DNA of 64,000 bases, from positions 345,174 through 409,173 of the forward strand of contig NC_033640.1 of the NCBI RefSeq assembly GCF_001540865.1, written 5' to 3'. A model generated the notes under the pieces. The model was not told the origin of the DNA. It searched no databases and saw nothing but the letters and a program-made list of their open reading frames with translations. Shown here one piece after another: positions 41,291 through 50,441 of this stretch; position 1 is the first letter of the stretch, and each line of letters starts with the position of its first letter. The DNA is from Ananas comosus (lineage: Eukaryota > Streptophyta > Magnoliopsida > Poales > Bromeliaceae). Both the position numbers and the translations under genes were made by a program.

Positions 41291-41946
41291 TACGGGTCGA
41301 CTTCTATGTATCTATAAATATTTATTATATGTGTTCCATAAAATACAATTTTTCTTTTCTATATACCCAAAACTTAAAAATTTGATTTGATTCCAAAACT
41401 AAAATTTAAGTTTGAATTTATATATAGATTTATGAATCAAACCCAAAATTTAAATTTAATTTTGAAGTTTATTATTTGAATTCAGACAATTGTTGATTTG
41501 ATAAGTCTATTTTTAAATCATTCTATTTCAATCCTAATTTGTTTTTGATTAATTAATTATTTTTTAAAAATGTGTATGGAATATTCGTTTTATTTTATTC
41601 GTATAATCATTTCAATTTTTTTAATCCTCAAAATTTTCTCTCTCTCTCTCTCTCTCTATAAATTTATTGTGTACGGACCAAACCGAGGTACACTCACCGC
41701 TCCATAAAAGTGACCTCTAATTATTTTCGACACAAACCCACAAAAAAAATTATTTTGAAGCAATTGGGGCGAAGTTGTAAAGGGGGTGAGCTCACCGGGG
41801 GGTGACCAGACTCAAACATATGCTACAGAACTTTTCCGGGCCAAAATGGGCCGGAGCCCAACCCGGCCCGGGCCGGCCCGGTCTGGCTCGGTCCAGTAAA
41901 GCTAAACGGTCAAATTGGGACCGCGCTTGGCCCGTGCTGGCCTAGT

Positions 41947-41977
<31 letters not shown>

Positions 41978-42335
41978 GAAATTTTTTATCTTTAAAAATA
42001 TAAAAATATTAACTATTAAAATGCTATTATGGTTATAATAAATTAAAATTAAAATTAAAATGAAAAATTAATTTTTACACGAATTTAATTTATAAATATA
42101 GAAAAAAATTTGAATAAAAGTTTAAAAAATATTTAGAAAGAATTTTAAAAATGAAATTAAGTTTTTTTTAAAAAAATATTATTTGGTTAAAGGGAAAACC
42201 ATATATTGTTTTAAAAAATATGGGCCTAAATTTGTAGGCCCAGCACGGCTCGATTGTTTGGGCCGGGCCGGGCAGGGTCGGGTCGAATTCTATAGTTTCC
42301 GTGCCGTGCCGAGGTCCCGCCCGTTTTACACCTCT
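40360..42335. repeat. Two diverged tandem units of about 0.95 kb
   Basis: Unit 1 (about 40360-41180) and unit 2 (about 41315-42180) share, in the same order, ATGTGTTCCATAA, TTGATTTGATTACAAAACTA (TTCC in unit 2), GTTGATTTGATAA, GACGAT-type to TACGGACCACATCGGTACAC (ACCAAACCGAGGTACAC in unit 2), GGTGAGCTYACSGG and a GGGCCGG-rich block, then a poly(T). The terminal part (42225-42335) has GGGCCGGGCCGGGCAGGGTC and ends TTTTACACCTCTATATAATC. Likely a duplicated non-autonomous element, class unknown. Confidence 0.6.
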
Positions 42336-42799
42336 ATATAATCGCGTTTGAGTATAAAAAGGTGATGAAAGACGGATTATACAGATACAAGTCTGTTTCA
42401 TCATCGAAAATGACTTAGAAATACAGAGGCCAGACAATATTTTATTTTAATCTTCAGTTGAATGATCAAAATGAAAAATTGGAATAGTGGAGTTTACTCT
42501 ATTACTTTACCCTCAACACCACATGGCACAACCTATGTTGATGAAGCAAAGGGAGTGAAATAAACAATTTAATAAAAAAATACTTAAAAGAAAAATATAA
42601 AATGATATGGGAAAAGGAGGTGAAGGGTGTGATGATACATATATGGACAAATACATGAGGCTCTTCTTTGGATTTATCCATGCAATGCCAATTAAGCATA
42701 CAGCTGTACACTAGTCCTCAACTCTTCCAAACATGTTCATAAAAATAAATGAATAAACAAATAAATAAAAAATAAGAAATTAAAAAACTTAAAATAATT
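42336..42799. other. Intergenic DNA, nothing recognised
   Basis: No gene. A minus-strand frame at 42502-42711 lacks motifs. Confidence 0.5.
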
Positions 42800-43120
42800 A
42801 GGATATTTGAAGTATCTAAAAAATAAATAACTTAAACATAGACGGCTAAAAATAAAAATATTATAAAAAGTTATGATGTAATACTAAAATTTCAATTAGA
42901 GATATTGATCTTACTGTAAATAGCATAAAAAATTTTCTATCAAAATTTCATTTGATTTAAATACTTCTACACCGTTAAACATATAAACGGCACAAATCAA
43001 CTATTAAAAATTATTGATTTTTTAAAAAAAATTATAAAATTTATTTTTTAGATAGTTCCATCATCGAAAATGATATAGGAGATGAAAGTCTCCGTATTCC
43101 TAATAGCACACAAGTTCTAC

Positions 43121-43123
<3 letters not shown>
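42800..43123. mobile_element. Long-TIR MITE remnant
   Basis: TTTGAAGTATCTAAAAAATA, CTACACCGTTAAACATATAA and TTCCATCATCGAAAATGATA keep the order of the 4908 family. It is internally deleted in the right arm and ends in a TA/GA microsatellite. Confidence 0.6.
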
Positions 43124-43157
<34 letters not shown>

Positions 43158-43161
<4 letters not shown>

Positions 43162-43374
43162 TTGAGCTAGAATACTTTTAGAAGCACCACCCATTTGGTG
43201 CTTCTAAGTTTCTAACCCTTGGATCTACTCCATAATTACTAATATCCCTTGGATCAAACAGTATTCCACCTACCATCACCTACCACCATCATCTCAACCT
43301 CACATCTCTCCATTCAAGGGTTAAAAACTCTAAAGCACCACGCACTTGCTGCTTTTGAGAGTATTCTAGCTCCA

Positions 43375-43438
<64 letters not shown>

Positions 43439-43681
43439 GAATTAGCTGGAATACTTTTATAGTAAAATGATCTTTTTGCTATCAAGTTTTTAACCCTTGG
43501 ATGAAAATTGTAGGGTCAGGATGATATTAGTCGGTTAGAGTTGAGTGGTCTCCCCTAGGGTGAGTGGTCCCACTGGGTTATAGTATTTAATCCAATGGTT
43601 AGAAATAATGAAAAGAGTTGATCCAAAGGCTAAAAAACTTAGCAACAATGGAATTTTCTACTAATAGTACCCCAGTCCAAC

Positions 43682-43720
<39 letters not shown>

Positions 43721-43884
43721 ATATAGAATAGGCTAATATACTATTAATAGCAAAAGTCATTGGTGTACCAAGTTTTTGGTCATTAGATTAAGAGATGTAT
43801 GGTTAGGATGATGTGGGCCCCCTAGGGTTGAGTGGGTGGTTGGTTGATAGTATGATCTAACGACGAAAATATATTTATATATAT

Positions 43885-43922
<38 letters not shown>

Positions 43923-44179
43923 ATTATATATATAATATATATATATATATATATGCATGCTGGAATGCTTCTAATAGCACCAAGTCATTGGCGCTTTTAA
44001 GCTTTTGGCCTTTGAATGGAGAAACATGCTATTAGGATAATAGATGGTCTCTTAGGGTTGAGTAGGTGATTGACTGAATAATATAATTTAAAGAATAGAA
44101 TTAGTCAAAATGATAAATTTAACAGCTAAAAATTTGATAGTACTAATTATTCGATGCTATTGATAGTATAATAGCTGAA

Positions 44180-44187
<8 letters not shown>
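43158..44187. mobile_element. Cluster of four short (TA)n-bounded MITEs
   Basis: Elements at 43158-43376, 43438-43685, 43726-43866 (right side truncated) and 43955-44184 are separated only by (TA)n tracts. Ends: GTTGAGCTAGAATACTTTTA against GAGAGTATTCTAGCTCC (first); GAATTAGCTGGAATACTTTT against ACTAATAGTACCCCAGTCC (second); GCATGCTGGAATGCTTCTAA against TTGATAGTATAATAGCTGAA (fourth). Interiors keep GGTTAGGATGATGTGGGCCC or variants. Confidence 0.7.
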
Positions 44188-44221
<34 letters not shown>

Positions 44222-44416
44222 ATGCTTAGGTGCTTAGAAATGCGCAATATTTGTGAAAAGTTGAGAGACCAAAATTTAGGGACCAAAACACAGCTCTGGT
44301 ATAGTGCAGGGGACTATCAATATATTTTACCCAAAGAAATATCTGTGAATTCTGATGAAAGGAGAGCCTCCCATGTCCCAATTTGCAAGAAACCACCATT
44401 AAGATCCAAAGAACTC

Positions 44417-44575
44417 ACCGACCGTCCCTAAAGCAAGTGGCAAAAGATTTGATGGTTGATATCCGAAACCCAAGTTCGAATCCTAATTGATTCATATTTT
44501 CAGCTAAGTTTATTTTTAAATGAAATAAACGAAACGGATAGCGTACTACTTATCTCTCTCTATAAAAAAAAAAAT
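44417..44575 (+). mobile_element. tRNA-derived SINE, copy 3
   Basis: ACCGACCGTCCCTAAAGCAA, B-box AAGTTCGAATCCTAAT, AGCTAAGTTTATTTTTAAAT, and a poly(A) tail. The 12-bp target duplication has one mismatch: TCCAAAGAACTC (44405) and TCCAAGGAACTC (44576). Confidence 0.88.
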
Positions 44576-44904
44576 TCCAAGGAACTCTCTTGACCCCTTC
44601 TCTTTGTGGGGCAGCATAATTTGTAGTTTACCCCCACAAAACATTAAAAAAACTAACTTGATTTTATGAAATTTTCTACCAGTGAATCTATGAGTTCTCT
44701 CACTAGTAAAGCTTCTGCAGCAAGTGCTTTTGGAGGAAGTACCACTATTATCAGTAAAGCAATTGGCCTTATTATGTAATAAGGTAATTATTTTGAATCT
44801 TCCCTACAAAGTACAAGCAGAAAAATTCCTTGCTGCTACTATATTCACTTTTGGAGCACTAATAAAAGTAACTTAGACAATGTAACATCAGATTATAATA
44901 ATAA

Positions 44905-45280
44905 GGCTAAATTACATTAAATCCTTCTGTCAAAATTCGATTTTTCACTTTTTTTCTCTGTCATTTAAAAATCTACACTTTGCTCTCTTATAAAATAAAA
45001 AATGTTCACTTCGTCTCATGCTGTTAGTAATCCATTAGAGTTCCGTTTATAAAATATTATTATATATTTTTTAATGTCAAAAATGCCCTAAGCCTTCTTT
45101 TCTGTGAACATAGTGAGGGGCAAAATGGTGAGGAGCAAAATAGTCATTTTATCATCCAAGTTCACACTGTATCTCTGTGAACATTTTTTATTTTACAAAG
45201 GGACAAAGTGTAAGTTTTAAATAATAGGGGAAGAAAGTGAAAAATCGGATTTTGACAGGGAGGTTTTCTGTAATTTAGCC
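44905..45280. mobile_element. Mutator-type MITE, 376 bp
   Basis: Terminal inverted repeats GGCTAAATTACATTAAATCC and, on the other end, GGCTAAATTACAGAAAACCT, both followed by a TGTCAAAATYCGATTTTTCA block. Flanked by a perfect 9-bp direct repeat TAATAATAA at 44896-44904 and 45281-45289. No ORF. Confidence 0.88.
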
Positions 45281-45298
45281 TAATAATAATGCTGAAAA

Positions 45299-46010
45299 AT
45301 CGACCGTCCCAAGTGCAAATGGCAAAAAACTTGATAGTTGGTATCCAAAGTCCCAAGTTCAAATCTTAATTGATTCACATTTCTAACTAGGGCTTTTTTT
45401 GCAAATAGCCCCTTGACAAATTAAATTTGCAAAAATAGTCCCGTCCAAAAATTATTTGCAAAAATGGCCCTGCTCCTGCCACGCCAGCGCCACGCGGGCA
45501 GAGCGGGCCCAGGTGTTTAAGTTGAACACGGTGAACCATTCACCGTATTCAATATAAAATTTTTGTATTGGACACGGTGAATGGTTCACCGTGTCCAATA
45601 CAAATACCCCAACAATAACTAAGTTGGAGGTATTTGTATTAGACACGGTGAACCATTCACCGTGTCCAATTATTTGTATTGGACACGGTGAATGATTCAC
45701 CGTGTCCAATACAAATATTTTGATCTTAGTTATTTTGTATTAGACACGGTAAATCATTCACCGTGTCCAATATAAAAACTTTGTATTGAACACGGTGAAT
45801 GGTTCACCGTGTTCAACTTAACCATCTGGTCCAGCCCCGCCCGCGTGGCGTTGACGTGGCGCTTGCGTGACGGGGCCAGGGCCATTTTTACAAATAAATT
45901 TTTGACAGGGCCAATTAAAAAAAAAAAATTTGTAAGGAAGCTATTTGCGAAAAAAGCCCTTCTAACTAAGTTACGTGTAGCATACTATCTATCTTTATGT
46001 ATAGATCGAG
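45299..46010 (+). mobile_element. SINE copy 4, split by a later MITE
   Basis: The head (45299-45389: CGACCGTCCCAAGTGCAAAT, AGTTCAAATCTTAATTGATT) and tail (45969-46010: AGTTACGTGTAGCATACTAT) are separated by a 570-bp element. The B-box is mutated (TTCAAATC). The order of events is clear: SINE first, MITE second. Confidence 0.8.
45390..45959. mobile_element. Mutator-type foldback MITE with six palindromes
   Basis: 570 bp, with terminal repeats GGGCTTTTTTTGCAAATAGC and CTATTTGCGAAAAAAGCCC. It is flanked by a perfect 9-bp duplication TTCTAACTA at 45381-45389 and 45960-45968, inside a SINE. The core holds six near-identical 27-35 bp palindromes, GACACGGTGAATGGTTCACC followed by GTGTC, starting near 45522, 45566, 45637, 45676, 45738 and 45784, surrounded by GC-rich flanks that also pair (CACGCGGGC with GCCCGCGTG). 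No ORF of its own. Confidence 0.92.
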
Positions 46011-46281
46011 TTGATAGTAACAGGGCCTAATTCTGCAGTATGCCTACTACTTGAAATATTGCCTTTTTTTTTTTTAAATTTTAGAATTAGAACTTTCACT
46101 TTTTAGACAAAAAAAAATTTTATTAGTTCAATATATATCAAATATTTTACTTCTACTATTTTGAAATAGGAAAAGAAAAAGAAAAAGAAAAAAAAGCCTG
46201 AGTCACAAGATCTACATTCTATTTTTTGTTCTTTTTTATCTTTCTTTTGTGATGCCCCATGAAGTCATATGAGTGCATGCA

Positions 46282-46314
<33 letters not shown>

Positions 46315-46665
46315 AAGACCCACACACTCTTATCTCTCTCTCTCACTTTCTCAAGTTGGTTGGCATGTTGTTATTATTATGTGCATGAAACCATCATAAA
46401 ACCACTCCACAAAACCAAAAAAAAAAAAAAAAAAAAAAAATTCACACCACCTTTTTCCTCCTCTCATCAAACCCTTCACTTCTCAACTCCATATCTACAC
46501 CCCACAACACCACCACCACCACCACCACCACCATTTTTGCAACACTCTTTTCTCCCTCATATCACTCCCCCAAACTCATCTTCAACCTCTCAACACAATT
46601 CCACCTTAAAAACAAAAAAAACAAAAAACAAAAGAAAAAAAAAAAACACACACACACACACTAAC
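46011..46665 (+). promoter_or_regulatory. Upstream region of the phospholipase C gene
   Basis: AT-rich to about 46260, then (CT)n (46285-46314), a poly(A) run (46420-46440), a (CAC)n run (46506-46533) and (AC)n just before the ATG, as in many plant 5' UTRs. The long frame open from 46273 crosses these simple repeats; its N-terminal part has no protein signature. Confidence 0.45.
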
Positions 46666-49009
46666 ATGAAAAGGACCCAAGAAAGAACCCACCACACTCT
46701 CCTCCTCCTCTACTACCTCTACCTCTTCATGATCATGATCATCCTCCTCCTGCTCGTCCAATCGGGCTCCGCCACGTCATCCGGCGCACCACGTCAGCGG
46801 GGGTCCCCGATCCGGTCCATGGTGGTGCTGGTGCTCGAGAACCGCTCCTTCGACCACATGCTGGGGTGGCTGAAGCGCTCCCTCAACCCCCTCCTCGACG
46901 GCCTCACCGGCTCCGAATGCAACCCCAACTCCTCCTCCTCCTCCCCAAACCCTAACCCTAACCCTAACCCTAACCCTAACCCTAATCCCCCCCTCGTCTG
47001 CGTCTCCGACGACGCCCGCTTCGTCGCCGCCGACCCCGGCCACTCCTTCGAGGACGTCCTCCTCCAGGTCTTCGGCCCCTCGTCGTCGTCGTCCTCCTCC
47101 TCCCCCTCCGCGGCGAAGAGGACCCCGTCCATGTCCGGGTTCGTGGAGCAAGCCCTCTCCATCTCCCCCGACCTCTCCGCCACCGTGATGAAGGGCTTCG
47201 ACCCCTCCCGCCTCCCTGTCTTCGAAACCCTAGCCGCGCACTTCGCCGTGTTCGATCGCTGGTTCTCCTCCATCCCCGGCCCGACCCAGCCCAACCGCCT
47301 CTTCCTCTACTCCGCCACCTCCCATGGCGCCGTCGCCCACGACAAGTGGAACCTCCTCCGCGGCTACCCCCAACCCACCATCTTCGACTCCCTCGCCTCC
47401 TCCGACCTCGACTTCGGCGTCTACTTCCGCTCCATCCCCACCACCCTCTTCTACCGCGACCTCCGCCGCTTGAAGCACGTCTCCAAGTTCCACCCCTACG
47501 ACGACACCTTCAGATCCCACGCCATGAGCGGCCGATTGCCGAGCTTGAGCGTGATCGAGCCGCGCTACTTCGACCTCATCGGCGCCCCCGCCGACGACGA
47601 CCACCCCTCGCACGACGTCGCCAACGGTCAGCGCCTCGTGAAGGAGGTGTACGAGACGCTCAGGGCCGGCCCCCAGTGGAACCACACCCTGCTCGTCGTC
47701 ACCTACGACGAGCACGGCGGCTTCTTCGATCACGTCGCCACTCCCTTCGTCGGCGTCCCCAACCCCGACGGCTTGATCGGCCCCGAGCCCTTCCGCTTCC
47801 CCTTCGATCGCCTCGGCGTCCGCATCCCCACCATCATGGTCTCCCCCTGGATCAAGAAAGGAACAGGTAAACAATTTGTTATTGTTCTTGTTGTTAATGT
47901 TGTTGTTCTTGTTGTTTACTTGTTCCTTAGCATTTCTAATTTGGTACTACTACTAGTAATTTGATCATTTGTTCTGTGCTTGGACTGGTGCATCATGCTA
48001 AATTGCTACCACTAAGACTTCAATTCGTCCTAGTTTCTGTCTACGAATGTCGATAATTTTGATTAAACATTTGCGATCTCAGAGCCGAGACGAAGAGATG
48101 GTAAGTTTGAATCTGTATCAACTCACATGCATTATGTGGCTGAAACTATTTGTGCTGTATCGTTTTCATTTGATGTTCTTTTTCCTATCACCGGTAGTAA
48201 TTTGTAAATTAGAATCTTTCTCCGCATATCATGTTTGAAATTTCACATTCCGGTGAAAACTTACTCAGCTGTGGAATTCTCGTCGAATGCCTAATTTTTG
48301 GTTGTAATGCAGTTGTGAACAGACCGAAGGGACCGTATCCAAATTCCGAATTCGAGCACTCTTCGATTCCGGCAACCATAAAGAAGATCTTCAACCTCAC
48401 ATCCGACTTCTTGACAAAAAGAGACGCTTGGGCCGGCACATTCGAACATATCTTCACCGAACTGAGCTCACCGAGAACCGATTGCCCTGGTAATCCGCAT
48501 CTCTCGCGTTCATTTATGCGTTAAAAGCAGAGAAAGGAATTATGATTTAGCGATTTACTTCTCCTTTATTAGAAACCTCACGCGTTTGTTATCAAGCGCG
48601 CGCATTTGGTACTATTTGAGAGAGAAAGATAGCAAATGAAGAACATAGAAACCTATTTCGCTACTTTTGCGTTCACTCTACGCTAAAACTGTACTGTTGT
48701 TGGTTTCTAACAGAGGTATTACCAGAAGTCACTTCGTTACAACCGGGCGTAGCTAACGAAGACGGGTGGCTCTCAGAATTCCAAAGCGAGCTGGTCCAGC
48801 TAGCCGCCGTTCTTAACGGCGACTACTTCCTGAACAGCTTCGGCCACGAAACAGGCAAGAAGATGACCGTTAAGCAGGCCGACGCGTACGTTAAGCGCGC
48901 GGTAAAAAGATTTATACAAGCAAGCAAACAAGCTATTCGATTGGGCGCCAATGCCTCCGCTATCGTAAATATGAGATCGGCTCTCACGACAGTGACCGCA
49001 CCTCCGTAA
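46666..49009 (+). CDS. NPC: Non-specific phospholipase C (phosphoesterase family)
   Basis: Predicted to hydrolyse membrane phospholipids such as phosphatidylcholine to diacylglycerol plus a phosphorylated head group. Exons 46666-47866, 48313-48489 and 48714-49009 join in frame to 557 residues, about the family length. A hydrophobic N-terminal segment (about 11-31) suggests a signal or anchor. The phosphoesterase signatures are present: [16 protein letters not shown] (about 53-68), GPTQPNRLF (about 204), and [12 protein letters not shown] (about 346-357). Exon 2 supplies [20 protein letters not shown] and exon 3 ends ALTTVTAPP. Unusual: a low-complexity insert of serines plus a (NP)n tract at about 86-110 and a serine run near 140, between the first motif and the core. 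The ATG at 46666 is chosen because upstream in-frame codons run through simple repeats. Exon 1 is very GC-rich. The NPC subgroup was not determined. Confidence 0.94.
46945..46986 (+). repeat. Telomere-like hexamer array inside phospholipase exon 1
   Basis: Six perfect AACCCT units (46948-46983) in frame, each encoding Asn-Pro. The complementary strand reads (AGGGTT)n. Six bases per unit, unlike the seven-base TTTAGGG telomere repeat of most plants. Confidence 0.95.
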
Positions 49010-50441
49010 ATCATATGTCAGTTCTTTGTTTATTGTAAATCTTGTAATCTTTGCGCAGCCCGCGAGGGGGGGGTGGGTTTGCATGCATTTATTTATATAT
49101 GATGAATAGATCCTCTTCATAGTTCTCTTCTAACTCGGACAAGAGGGAAGAAGCAACTTGAAGAACATGTGTTTAAAATATAGAGAGGCTGATATTTTGC
49201 TTATGTCATGTTTTTCCTTCCAGTATTGGCCTACATCCTACTTGTGTTTGCTCATTTCCTTTTCCTTTATTTGCAAATGACAAACTCCTTTGCTCATGTT
49301 TTGTATTATTACTACTGAAACGAAAAGGAAGCATGATTAGGACAGATCAGATGATTATTGGAGACTGAGTAATGAAACCGAAACATTAAGATGGCAACAA
49401 TGTTTCTGAATGTTGTATGGCAAAAAGAGGTTTGTCGATTTATCAACAATCATTTGAAAGCATTACTTTCTGAACTAAAAAACTGCCGATAAACTCGCAT
49501 TGTACATGAGGGATGCAAAACTTACTACTGATTATTTTAATATTTCTTAGTAGAAATTTTGTCATCAAAATCTGAAAAAGAAAAACTAAACCTTTTACTA
49601 ATTGCAAAGTATATAATACTGATTCTTCTACACATGGTATTGCTCTTTCTAGATCACTACCATCTAGAAGTTGAACCACTACAATGCTAAGATAAAAAAA
49701 TCTGATGGACCTGCTATATACAGTGCAACATTTTTGCAATGCATGTTTCAATCAAGTATTTACCAACATCATTAAAAAAACACAACAGAAACCAGTGAGT
49801 GAAAAATAAAAGGCTGTAATGCAGAAATTCCCTGCAAAGAGCATCATTGCACTTAACCCATCTTTTACAAAAACACCTACATTAATCCCCTCAATATTTA
49901 AACCTTTCATGCTTCGCCCTTTCTTGTTACACTTCTTAATCAGGAAGTATCATGCAGTTTTCGAATGAAATGCTTACCATCCCCCATGATAGGGTTAAAT
50001 AGACACTATTTTAGAACTCGTAACAATTTCATATAAGACAGGAAAGGGGTCACGTACTAATAATGATCTAAACATCGAGGGGGTAAATACAAACAAGTCT
50101 ATATATCAAGAGAGGCAAAGTGCAATTTGCAGTTTGAGGGATCAAGAAAAACCCAACGCATGTGGCGAAAACAAACATCCAAGAGATTCATAGACACATT
50201 AGTTAACATCCATGCACCGAAAAGTCAAAAAAAAAAAAAAAACAATCTTCAATACTGATAAAAAAAGCAAAAACAATCTTCAATACTTATAAGAGAAGCA
50301 CTGTGCCACCTCCCTAAAACATGGGGAGGATAAGATGATGTATAGGTCTTCGAACAGGTTTGAGCATAATGCTTCGGACCAAAAGGAAAGAAAAAAAAGG
50401 AAACCAAAGACGAAAACGAGCTAAGAAGGAAATAACAAACG

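Noticed and set aside
45522..45817. CRISPR-like array of regularly spaced repeats
   Set aside because: The palindromic units lie within a MITE with clean terminal repeats in a plant nuclear genome; spacing is irregular and there are no cas genes.
46273..46665. N-terminal extension of the phospholipase frame
   Set aside because: It runs through (CT)n, poly(A), (CAC)n and (AC)n, matching 5' UTR composition. The ATG at 46666 gives a normal hydrophobic N-terminus.
46945..46986. Interstitial telomere or chromosome end
   Set aside because: Only six units, inside an open reading frame, and the unit is not the usual plant heptamer.
47230..47874. 214-codon minus-strand ORF opposite the phospholipase exon
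   Set aside because: Antisense shadow of a GC-rich exon; Gly/Val/Glu-rich with no domain.
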